Origin: G039029935 sp039029935 | GTDB lineage: Bacteria; Chloroflexota; Anaerolineae; Caldilineales; Caldilineaceae | Direction of reading: 5' to 3' | NCBI GenBank assembly: GCA_039029935.1 | Contig: JBCCFC010000414.1 | Location: 1-10,012 of the forward strand | Length of the DNA: 10,012 bases | Shown: one piece after another, positions 1-5,872 of the stretch | Position numbering within the stretch: the first letter of the stretch is position 1 | How the letters are laid out: every line of letters begins with the position of its first letter | The notes under the pieces: model-generated | Told to the model about the DNA's origin: nothing | Database searches by the model: none | The model's input: the letters and a program-made list of their open reading frames with translations, nothing else | Position numbers and translations under genes: made by a program

Positions 1-130
1 ACCCCGCCTAGGCCCAGAGGCGGGAACCCTTTGGGTGCCGACGGGCTACGTCTGAGGTGATCATTGCTCGTAGATCGTCCTTCTAGGGCGGTGGGCTTTA
101 CCCATGTGTGACTTTTGCCTTTTTTGTTTT
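1..130 (+). ncRNA. Possible small structured RNA (unidentified, may start upstream of the window)
   Basis: No reading frame is convincing here, and the bases fold consistently. Positions 4-11 pair with 83-91 (one bulged G at 88), enclosing a hairpin 26-29/33-36 and a longer stem 40-43/76-79 plus 46-50/69-73. A further hairpin TGGG-CTTTA-CCCA (92-104) follows, then a T-rich stretch (113-130) that could end transcription. A competing local hairpin pairs 3-9 with 18-24. I looked for the marks of RNase P RNA, tmRNA, SRP RNA and 6S RNA and found no convincing match. The strand is a guess based on the T tract. The fold was made by eye and could be chance in a GC-rich stretch. Confidence 0.25.
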
Positions 131-143
131 GCGTTGCTATTAT
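115..143 (+). promoter_or_regulatory. Weak candidate promoter upstream of the 239 gene
   Basis: TTGCCT (115-120) and TATTAT (138-143) lie 17 bases apart, an acceptable sigma-70-type arrangement; a second -10-like TATACT follows at 143-148. The T-rich stretch makes chance matches likely. A short palindrome TCGAT-gta-ATCGA lies downstream at 186-198. No clear Shine-Dalgarno sequence precedes the ATG at 239. Confidence 0.25.
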
Positions 144-238
144 ATACTTGCATACCATACTTATATATCCGCAGAACCACTGTGTTCGATGTAATCGACT
201 AGCTCACTTATAAATCCATAACTTACTCAAAAAATATC

Positions 239-634
239 ATGCTCGAAAACCAAAATAAATCCAATTCAGAACAAACAATCCTATCAACGAAGTCTAACGA
301 AGAAAGTATCAAGACAGGCGATATCAAAAATAATACAGGTGTTGCTATTGGGAGCAATATTACCCAAAATATTAACCTATCTATTCCTCATTTGGTAATA
401 GTGTTGATTGTTGTCTTGCTTGTATGTTTGATAACTATAACTCTGTATCAGACTATACAACCAATTGAAAAAAATACTGAAGCACCAATCACAGAGAATA
501 ATGGAGTAGCTAGTGAAGAAAGTATAGTACCAATATCTTCGTCACAGGGACCTATAAGTCAAACCAATACCAGTACAAGTCAAAATCATGATAATCATCA
601 GGGATTACACGCAGTAGGGTTCTACCTCTGGTAG
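239..634 (+). CDS. N-terminal part of a membrane-anchored protein with a GVAIG motif, cut off by an inserted element
   Basis: The 131-residue frame has a polar Asn/Ser-rich N-terminus, the stretch GDIKNNTGVAIGSNITQNI (about residues 27-45), one hydrophobic segment (about 49-69) and then a Ser/Thr/Asn-rich linker. This reads as a single-pass protein with a short cytoplasmic head and an external stalk. The GDI..N.TGVAIG pattern resembles low-complexity motifs I associate with signalling or conflict proteins of Chloroflexota and cyanobacteria; that is a resemblance, not an identification. The last ten or so codons lie inside the inverted-repeat element at 604-835, and the stop (632-634) sits in a hairpin of that element, so the C-terminus is not original. 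The lost remainder is very likely the coding sequence resuming at about 838 and running to 1917. The start has no evident ribosome binding site. Composition is clearly more AT-rich than in the genes right of 3588. Confidence 0.6.
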   Translation: MLENQNKSNSEQTILSTKSNEESIKTGDIKNNTGVAIGSNITQNINLSIPHLVIVLIVVLLVCLITITLYQTIQPIEKNTEAPITENNGVASEESIVPISSSQGPISQTNTSTSQNHDNHQGLHAVGFYLW

Positions 635-835
635 AAGCCGAAAATACGGGAAAAAAGACGCAGTAGACAGTAAAAATGCCATTTGAGTGCATGTTAGCGA
701 AATAGCTCTGAAATCTGGTGTATTTAGCCGTTCTCACCACCGTGAGTACCACTGGATTCGCCGCCATTTCGCCACTTGCTATCTCTGCAAAATTTTTTCC
801 GTATTTCATACTTTTTTCGGCCTACTGCGTGTAAT
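604..835. mobile_element. 232-bp MITE-like element with 15-bp terminal inverted repeats
   Basis: ATTACACGCAGTAGG at 604-618 is matched exactly by its reverse complement at 821-835. Inside the ends, related subterminal blocks follow: CCGAAAATACGG (638-649) on the left and a longer version on the right (799-820). The left arm carries 19 extra bases containing a perfect hairpin, TTCTACC-TCT-GGTAGAA (620-636). ACGCAGTAG recurs as a direct repeat at 609-617 and 658-666. No transposase is encoded, so this would be a non-autonomous element moved in trans. No clear target-site duplication is visible outside the ends; an AT or TA dinucleotide duplication is possible but hidden within the repeat. It separates the two halves of the 239-1917 gene. 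Confidence 0.65.
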
Positions 836-837
836 AG

Positions 838-1143
838 AGATTGCACCCTAAACTATCATCACAGGAGGCACTACGTATTGCCAAAGCGCAACTGGGTCCT
901 GATATAAAAGGTAACCGTTCAGCCCCCTGAGCTTGTCGAAGGGGGGCACTCAGCTTCGACAAGCTCAGCCGACGGGGGAGGTGAACGCTTACTATAAAAG
1001 TTGCCATTCCGTTCGTAAATACAGAATCGACTACTGATTTTATACTTGCATATGAATTCTCAAACTCAAGACAGATTGAAACCGGTACACATATAGCTAT
1101 TTTAGAAGGAATTAATGAGCTTTACTCATTACGACCGTTTAGT
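838..1143 (+). pseudogene. Middle section of the disrupted 239-1917 gene, itself interrupted by a palindromic element
   Basis: In the same frame as the ATG at 1144, codons from 838 read RLHPKLSSQEALRIAKAQ, then LGPDIK up to 909. The frame then enters the element at 911-992, which supplies two in-frame stops (TGA at 928-930 and 982-984). From 994 it is open again and reads IKVAIPFVNTESTTDF and onward without a break into the ORF at 1144. Removing the element with one copy of its 8-bp repeat (90 bases, a multiple of three) joins PDIK directly to VAIPF. This is strong evidence that the region was coding and was interrupted recently enough to keep the frame. The upstream join to the 239 gene across 604-835 is less certain, since excising exactly 604-835 leaves the frames out of register. 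Confidence 0.7.
903..1000. mobile_element. 82-bp palindromic element (911-992) with 8-bp target duplication
   Basis: TATAAAAG occurs at 903-910 and again at 993-1000, directly bordering the insert. The insert ends are inverted repeats: GTAACCGTTCA (911-921) and TGAACGCTTAC (982-992), 10 of 11 matching. The core is a perfect 15-bp inverted repeat, CTGAGCTTGTCGAAG (927-941) against CTTCGACAAGCTCAG (954-968), around a 12-base loop, so most of the element folds into one long hairpin. From general knowledge this core is an abundant intergenic palindrome in many bacterial genomes. Here the target duplication and terminal repeats show it behaving as a mobile, transposase-dependent unit. It lies within a coding frame and introduces stops. 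Confidence 0.8.
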
Positions 1144-1917
1144 ATGACTGTGGAGGACTGGTGGTACCCTATGTCGGATGATCCTAGTCAAAATTCAGAA
1201 TTTTATAAGCAATTAGCAAGTCGACTAGCAGGCGTTGTCGATATAGAAAATGATGGGAAAATGGAAATTTTTGGGTTTGATTATTTTGCTGGCAATGCAG
1301 CTTATTCCTTTGGAATCACAATTTATTCTACTGCCAATGAACATATTTACACCGTAAGAGGAGATGGGATGCATGGAGAACCTTATCCTGATGTTCATAT
1401 TCCATCGGGAATGCCTGAGATTATGCGAAATTGGGTATATACAAAAGTCAACAACTTATTAGACCTTGATGCGCCTAAAACAATTTCGCAGCAAGAATAT
1501 TTGATCTGGATACAAAATAATGGAAAGGGGTTTAAGGAGGGGGAGGTAATTTTGCACAAACGAGAGGGTCCATTGCCATCAAACTCAGCGATTGTATGTG
1601 AAATTGATGAAGAGAATTACAGATGGGTATCGTACTACAAGAGTGCAGTATGGGGGTATGATAAACGAGCAAATAAATCTTTTCTATTATTTGTACCTGA
1701 AGAATATTATTTTCTCTACATAAGAAGGATGGTTTCAACTAAGAATTATCTGTGGCTTGGTCAACAAGTATTCGACAAAATCAACTTAAAATTTTCTCAA
1801 CTTGAACCAAATATTTATTTTGATTCTCAAGGTATCTATTTAGACGGAGAGTTAATTCCATTTTTAGGCACTATAGATATAGTAAAAGAATTTGAAGAGG
1901 CTAGAGAATGTAAATAG
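1144..1917 (+). CDS. C-terminal part of the disrupted surface protein; family not recognised
   Basis: The longest ATG-started stretch is 257 residues, but the frame is open further upstream (from 994) and no Shine-Dalgarno sequence precedes 1144, so this ATG is probably internal to a longer ancestral protein. I do not recognise the fold. Visible features are DIENDGKMEIFGF (residues 33-45), which resembles the Asp/Asn-rich calcium-binding loops of FG-GAP/VCBS-type repeats, and many aromatic residues (Trp, Tyr, Phe), as in an extracellular globular domain. There is no membrane segment or signal peptide in this part. If joined to the 239 gene it would form the external domain of a single-pass membrane protein. 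It is AT-rich like its upstream half. Probably not expressed as a working protein because of the stops at 928 and 982; an isolated shortened product cannot be excluded. Confidence 0.5.
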   Translation: MTVEDWWYPMSDDPSQNSEFYKQLASRLAGVVDIENDGKMEIFGFDYFAGNAAYSFGITIYSTANEHIYTVRGDGMHGEPYPDVHIPSGMPEIMRNWVYTKVNNLLDLDAPKTISQQEYLIWIQNNGKGFKEGEVILHKREGPLPSNSAIVCEIDEENYRWVSYYKSAVWGYDKRANKSFLLFVPEEYYFLYIRRMVSTKNYLWLGQQVFDKINLKFSQLEPNIYFDSQGIYLDGELIPFLGTIDIVKEFEEARECK

Positions 1918-1938
1918 TATTAAACATTTGATCAATAT

Positions 1939-2037
1939 TAAGCGCAAAATAATACATCTATCAATATCTTCAGTGGATAAATTTTGTTTATACCCAAGAA
2001 CGCCAGCCAGAATTTTGTCAAGGATACTGGTCTTGAC
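1939..2037 (-). pseudogene. Decayed copy of the first part of the 2873-3319 gene
   Basis: On the minus strand from 2037 down to 1939 the translation begins VKTSILDKILAGVLGYKQNL and continues STEDIDRCIILRL. This aligns without gaps to the start of the gene at 3319, VITDVFEQNLTDVLEYKQNL followed by PAEDVRRRIVLFQL, with about half the residues identical and most others similar. The nucleotide similarity is obvious by eye (for example CAAGAACG preceded by a related AAATT-TGTTTAT stretch). Only the first 30-35 codons are present; the sequence then runs into the end of the 1144-1917 gene. No ribosome binding site is preserved. This indicates a second, related partner gene once lay here, or that the locus was duplicated and largely lost. 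Confidence 0.65.
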
Positions 2038-2054
2038 AATCAATCACCCGACAC

Positions 2055-2078
2055 TGTTGGTCGAAATAATGACCAACA
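2055..2078. repeat. 8-bp inverted repeat after the PIN gene
   Basis: TGTTGGTC (2055-2062) and GACCAACA (2071-2078) are perfect inverted repeats around an 8-base loop, just beyond the stop of the minus-strand PIN gene. Without a following U tract on the minus strand it is not a standard intrinsic terminator, though it may protect the transcript end. The same half-site occurs in the hairpin at 7522-7556. Confidence 0.4.
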
Positions 2079-2084
2079 TCCAAT

Positions 2085-2852
2085 TTATCGCAATGGCTCT
2101 CGAATATGCTCAATCCCCAACACAGGACAAATCACATCAAAACTAGCATCCGTTGTCCACAAAATGGCATCCGCAGGTGTTTGCAAGGCGATAATCACGT
2201 CTGCCAATGTCTTGCAGGTATTCCCTTGTGCATCTGTTGGATTTGCCAAAACCCGTTGACATGCATCCGCTAATTTAGGATAACCATCACCCAATGCAGG
2301 GACAAGTGCCTCTAATTGCTTGCGATGCTCCTGTAAAAAATCGACAATGTGACAGGGCATTTCCCCTTTACGATAGGGAATATCTGGATCGAGACGGTAG
2401 CCTGTGTCATGCGGGATAGCGCGGAGGTCCATCAATGGGCAACCAATTGAATCAGGTAATTCGGTGACATCTTTGTCAAAAAGGGTACGAAATTTATCTT
2501 TAATAAGGCTGTTGAGATTAGAGAGAATGCCATGTGCATCTTGGCTGTTCTGATAACGAGAGAGCCACATGAGGATGGAATGCATTTTTTTCTGCTTTCG
2601 GCCATAGATTAATAGAACACGTGCCTGGACCTCACTTATGGCGGTCAAAGGATTGTTTGCAATTTCTTCTTGGAGAAGCGTCTGTAGATGAATACACGGT
2701 TCTAACCAGCGCATATACTCCATACGCACATAACGCGAAACGACACAGTGATTTTGGTCAATGCGCTGTAGAATTTGTGAACGAATTGTATGGGGTGCAA
2801 ATAGCTTGCTAACCTGTATGGTTGTATCAAGATATAGAGTATTGGCTTGCAT
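2085..2852 (-). CDS. PIN-like nuclease domain protein, probable toxin of a two-gene module
   Basis: This 255-residue protein has the layout of a PIN-domain ribonuclease, which cuts RNA using a cluster of acidic residues with bound divalent metal. The N-terminal strand LYLDTT supplies Asp9, the next conserved acid is Glu45 in SRYVRMEYMRW, and the C-terminus holds TLADVIIA (Asp218) followed by ILWTTDASFD (Asp235) and a short strand to the end. This order is the family's usual D...E...D...D pattern. At 255 residues it is nearly twice the size of a VapC-type toxin; the extra residues lie between Glu45 and Asp218. It starts 20 bases after the stop of the upstream 148-aa gene, with no strong ribosome binding site, which suggests translational coupling. 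Toxin function is inferred from domain and gene order, not shown. Confidence 0.65.
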   Translation of the reverse strand: MQANTLYLDTTIQVSKLFAPHTIRSQILQRIDQNHCVVSRYVRMEYMRWLEPCIHLQTLLQEEIANNPLTAISEVQARVLLIYGRKQKKMHSILMWLSRYQNSQDAHGILSNLNSLIKDKFRTLFDKDVTELPDSIGCPLMDLRAIPHDTGYRLDPDIPYRKGEMPCHIVDFLQEHRKQLEALVPALGDGYPKLADACQRVLANPTDAQGNTCKTLADVIIALQTPADAILWTTDASFDVICPVLGIEHIREPLR

Positions 2853-2872
2853 CAGTTTATGCCGATTTTGGC

Positions 2873-3319
2873 TTATTCCCCAGATAAGGCTAAAAATTCT
2901 TCAAAGTTTGGCATGGGTGGTAGTATCTGAATACCTGCATCATACAACTTTAATGTACACTCTTTTATGTCATCTTGCGTAAGCTCAACTCGCAGAAAAT
3001 AGGTCAAAACAAGCTGTATCAAATAAATCTGATCAACCGTTAATCCCTCGCTCTCCGCAAAAAAAGTAGTATTGTATAAGGTAATGGCGAGTTCTGCCTT
3101 CTCGTCTTGGTCTGCGAGTGAGTAATATTCACATAATTGATTTAACTGTGAACGGACCAAGACAGCATGGTTTTCGCGCAACAATCCTTTTTGAACATCC
3201 GCAGCCCAGTCATCAGTTAATTGAAATAAAACAATACGTCTACGAACATCTTCAGCGGGTAAATTCTGTTTGTATTCAAGAACGTCAGTAAGGTTTTGCT
3301 CAAAAACATCTGTTATCAC
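2873..3319 (-). CDS. Unrecognised 148-aa protein, candidate partner/antitoxin of the PIN gene
   Basis: The frame is open from an ATG at 3361, but the GTG at 3317-3319 is the better start: AGGGAGGGAG lies just upstream at usual spacing, and similarity to the decayed copy at 1939-2037 begins at that residue. The protein would be 148 residues, mostly helical in appearance, rich in Leu and Glu, with no membrane segment, Cys cluster or recognisable DNA-binding motif. A Pro-rich end ILPPMPNFEEFLALSGE closes it, a tail that could dock on a partner. It is the first gene of a minus-strand pair with the PIN protein, the usual place for an antitoxin. No family can be named, so the antitoxin role is an inference from position alone. 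Confidence 0.6.
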   Translation of the reverse strand: MITDVFEQNLTDVLEYKQNLPAEDVRRRIVLFQLTDDWAADVQKGLLRENHAVLVRSQLNQLCEYYSLADQDEKAELAITLYNTTFFAESEGLTVDQIYLIQLVLTYFLRVELTQDDIKECTLKLYDAGIQILPPMPNFEEFLALSGE

Positions 3320-3369
3320 AATCTCCCTCCCTATTGTTTGAACAGATACAAAAATAATCAACTTCTATA

Positions 3370-3399
3370 AGTTTAATCCATTAAAGGAATCTTTGTCAA
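3370..3399 (-). promoter_or_regulatory. Candidate sigma-70 promoter for the PIN operon
   Basis: On the minus strand TTGACA (3399-3394) is followed after 18 bases by TAAACT (3375-3370). The -35 box is perfect and the -10 box matches 4 of 6. Transcription would start near 3362, leaving a leader of about 45 bases before the GTG start. This placement favours the GTG at 3319 over the ATG at 3361, which would be essentially leaderless. Confidence 0.5.
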
Positions 3400-3487
3400 A
3401 ATTTATTTCATACAGACTTAAACGCAAAACTGCACAAGATATTTGACCTTGTTCCTTCATCAACAATCACTACCGCTCCCATCAATC

Positions 3488-3516
3488 TTGACAATTGGGA
3501 TGGAGACATCTATCAT
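3488..3516 (+). promoter_or_regulatory. Sigma-70 promoter for the nitrilase-like/channel operon
   Basis: TTGACA (3488-3493) and TATCAT (3511-3516) are separated by 17 bases, a near-consensus promoter. The predicted start near 3523 gives a leader of about 65 bases to the ATG at 3588. The intervening 3400-3487 region between the two divergent promoters shows no other feature I can support. Confidence 0.6.
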
Positions 3517-3587
3517 TTCTTTAACAGTCAATGTCGGTATGTTTGATTTTACCTATATACATAACTTACACACAAAGGAGATACCAA

Positions 3588-4655
3588 ATGATTAAACCAT
3601 ATACGGCTGTGGGTCTGATTCCAACGGTGCGTGGCGTTCGTACACGGGACGACATCATGATCAATATTGAACACATGACACACCTTGTCAAAGCGGCAGC
3701 ATGGCTTTCTAGCCTCGATTTGCCCGTTCGCTTGATTGCGGCACCAGAGGGTGCGCTTCAAGCCTTTAACGACGAAGTATTGGATGTGGATCATGCTGAT
3801 TTTGCCAGAACCTGTGCGATTGATATTCCGGGCAAGGAAACCGACGAGATTGGTAAGCTCGCCAAACAATACAACGCCTTTATTATGGGGCAAGCCAAAG
3901 CCCGTCATCCAGATTGGCCGGACCGCTTTTTTAATGTTGGGTTTATCATCGACCCCAATGGTGAAGTGATTCTCCAGCATTATAAGGTGTCACCGCTTTT
4001 CCCTGTGGAACATTCCGTCTGTCCACATGACATCTACGATTGGTGGATCGAGAAATATGGCCGTACACTGGATGCGTTCTGGCCTGTAGTGGATACGGAG
4101 ATTGGTCGTCTGGGGATCATGATGGCAAATGAAGGCTCCTACCCAGAGAATGCACGTGCCTTAGCCATGAATGGGGCCGAGGTCGTCTATCGGGCATCGT
4201 ATCCACATCCAGCGACGGGCAATGACATGTTTGAGATTCAGAGCCGTGCCCGTGCCCTCGACAACAACATGTATCTCGTTGCGCCAAATATGGGGACATA
4301 CTATCTCTATCCAGACAGCGACACACCGATTGATTGCTTTGGCGGACGCTCATATATCATCAACTACAAAGGGCAAATTGTAGGACGACAGGACTACGGG
4401 GCTGGCTCGACCTATTGCAGTGGTGTGATTGACATTGAAGCAATGCGTGACCATCGTGCGAGGGCACAGTGGGACAACTGGATGAAGGATATTCGGACAG
4501 AACTCTATCAGATGCTCTATGAAGAACCGATTTATCCCAAAAATTTGTATCTGGACCGCGAGCCGATGAAGCATGATGAGTACCGAGAGCAAGTGATTGA
4601 GAAACAGATTGCGTTGATGCATGAGCGTGATATTTGGGTAAAACCTGCTCGGTAA
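3588..4655 (+). CDS. Nitrilase-superfamily (carbon-nitrogen hydrolase) protein lacking the catalytic Cys
   Basis: The start at 3588 is chosen because AAAGGAG (3574-3580) sits seven bases upstream; the frame runs 19 codons further up without a ribosome site. The 355-residue protein follows the nitrilase/aliphatic amidase fold: the glutamate of the catalytic triad in AAPEGA (Glu54), the lysine in LQHYKVSPLF (Lys133), and the nucleophile-elbow region GIMMANEGSYPENARALA (176-193) followed by MNGAEVV. In aliphatic amidases the equivalent elbow reads IICDDGNYPE, which puts Ala180 where the nucleophilic Cys belongs. Known members hydrolyse amides or nitriles through that Cys, so this protein may be inactive on such substrates, may act differently, or may be regulatory. 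The C-terminal extension (after about 285) is longer than in small nitrilases. It is probably co-transcribed with the channel gene 40 bases downstream. The substrate is unknown. Confidence 0.85.
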   Translation: MIKPYTAVGLIPTVRGVRTRDDIMINIEHMTHLVKAAAWLSSLDLPVRLIAAPEGALQAFNDEVLDVDHADFARTCAIDIPGKETDEIGKLAKQYNAFIMGQAKARHPDWPDRFFNVGFIIDPNGEVILQHYKVSPLFPVEHSVCPHDIYDWWIEKYGRTLDAFWPVVDTEIGRLGIMMANEGSYPENARALAMNGAEVVYRASYPHPATGNDMFEIQSRARALDNNMYLVAPNMGTYYLYPDSDTPIDCFGGRSYIINYKGQIVGRQDYGAGSTYCSGVIDIEAMRDHRARAQWDNWMKDIRTELYQMLYEEPIYPKNLYLDREPMKHDEYREQVIEKQIALMHERDIWVKPAR

Positions 4656-4680
4656 TATGAAGAATTACCCAGTAGGGGTA
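4635..4680 (+). promoter_or_regulatory. Two mutually exclusive hairpins before the channel gene
   Basis: TTACCCA (4665-4671) can pair with TGGGTAA (4635-4641), while the overlapping TACCC (4666-4670) can instead pair with GGGTA (4676-4680). The second hairpin ends just before the channel's Shine-Dalgarno GAAGGA (4682-4687). Such alternatives could tune translation of the second gene, but the stems are short and may be chance. Confidence 0.2.
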
Positions 4681-4695
4681 TGAAGGAATGCAACC

Positions 4696-5850
4696 ATGTT
4701 CTGGCGGCTATCATTTCTTAATCGACGACTTTTCCCATTGATACAGCGACTCTCCCAATCAAATCTTGCCTTATCCACCATTCCCATTGCCATCCTCATT
4801 GTGATTGGAACCTTTGTCTATGCGTGGTTAGAGGGATGGACGCTGGCAAATTCCCTCTATGCCACCATCATTACGGTGACAACGGTGGGCTATGGTGATC
4901 TCTCGCCACAGACCTTTGGTGGTCGCATTTTTGCGGTCTTTTTTACCTTGGGTGCGATTGGGCTGGCGAGTTATGCAATCTCCACCCTCGCCGCCGAGGT
5001 CATCCAATGGGAAAGTGAACGGGTTCAGCGTCATATTCAGGAGCGACGTATGGAAAAAATTGCCAATTTGAACGATCATGTCATTATCTGTGGCGGCAAC
5101 ACCATTGGGCGTAAAGCTGCCTTTTTCTATCAACGCGCCAACCAGCCCTTTATTTTGGTCGAGCAGGATGAGAACACGCTACGACGAGCGTTGCTCTATC
5201 TCAATCATGATTATCTGATGAAGCGATATGGTCATTATCAGGATATGACCCAAGCGGTCGATGTGACTGAAGATGAACTGCTCTCGCTGGAGGAATTGAC
5301 CAAGCGTGTGGATGTCCCCTATTTGCAGGCGGACCCCACAGATGATAGTACATTGATTGCTGCGGGTATCGAACGTGCGAAAGGGGTTGCGGCCGCTCTG
5401 GGGAGCGATGAGCGCAACCTCTTTGCCGTTGTGAGCGCACGGGCATTGTCTGCACAAATGGGCAACCCCGATTTGCGCATTCTTTCGCTGGTCCATGATG
5501 ATAAAAATGGTCCCAAGCTGCAAGTGGCAGGGGCGAATCAACTAATTTTCCCAGAGAAAGCCAGTGGGATGCAACTCCATCTCTGGATGATGAGTCCGCG
5601 ACTGAGTGAATTTTGGCGAGACTGTATTATCACGCAAGAAGCACATCATGATGTGCAGCAGTTTTCTGTTGCAGACCATCCTGAATGGGTTGGGCAAAGC
5701 GTTGTCCAGCTACGTGATGATCACCATACAGTGGTTCTTGCGATTTGGCGTGATGGCAAATTTACCTACACACCCGTTGCCAATGAAACAATCCAAAAAG
5801 ATGATGAACTGATTGTATTTGCGCCAACCAATATGAAAATGATTTCATAA
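4696..5850 (+). CDS. Two-TM potassium channel with cytoplasmic RCK (TrkA-N/TrkA-C) domain
   Basis: The 384-residue protein has a first membrane helix (about 27-45), a pore loop with the potassium selectivity filter TVGYGD (63-68), and a second helix (about 76-99), then a soluble regulatory part. The RCK Rossmann domain starts at HVIICGGNTIGRKAAFF (128-144), with an acidic residue ending the second strand (ILVEQD, Glu156), QADPTDD (211-217) and VAGANQLIFPEKASG (277-291), the usual TrkA-N landmarks. A TrkA-C module occupies about 318-377. The stretch 160-208 is longer than in typical RCK domains. Four subunits should form a K+ channel in the inner membrane gated by nucleotide or ion binding to RCK. 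The start has GAAGGA eight bases upstream. It lies 40 bases after the nitrilase-like gene and is convergent with the next gene, leaving only 22 bases and no obvious terminator. Confidence 0.92.
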   Translation: MFWRLSFLNRRLFPLIQRLSQSNLALSTIPIAILIVIGTFVYAWLEGWTLANSLYATIITVTTVGYGDLSPQTFGGRIFAVFFTLGAIGLASYAISTLAAEVIQWESERVQRHIQERRMEKIANLNDHVIICGGNTIGRKAAFFYQRANQPFILVEQDENTLRRALLYLNHDYLMKRYGHYQDMTQAVDVTEDELLSLEELTKRVDVPYLQADPTDDSTLIAAGIERAKGVAAALGSDERNLFAVVSARALSAQMGNPDLRILSLVHDDKNGPKLQVAGANQLIFPEKASGMQLHLWMMSPRLSEFWRDCIITQEAHHDVQQFSVADHPEWVGQSVVQLRDDHHTVVLAIWRDGKFTYTPVANETIQKDDELIVFAPTNMKMIS

Positions 5851-5872
5851 GCGATACTCTTTTCTGTCACAA

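Noticed and set aside
552..809. Minus-strand open frame of 85 residues
   Set aside because: It lies mostly inside the inverted-repeat element at 604-835 and runs into the opposite strand of the 239 gene; no ribosome site. Probably a by-product of the element.
822..1007. Minus-strand open frame with SLSKLSAPLRQAQG-like peptide
   Set aside because: This is the translation of the palindromic element at 911-992; peptides of this type arise wherever the repeat is read through.
2055..2078. Intrinsic terminator for the PIN operon
   Set aside because: The stem is good but no U tract follows on the minus strand.
1892..2259. Plus-strand frames after 1917
   Set aside because: They run antisense to the PIN gene and to the decayed partner copy, with no start signals or coding character.
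3531..3587. Longer N-terminus for the nitrilase-like protein
   Set aside because: Family similarity and the AAAGGAG site both support the ATG at 3588; the extra 19 codons overlap the expected leader.
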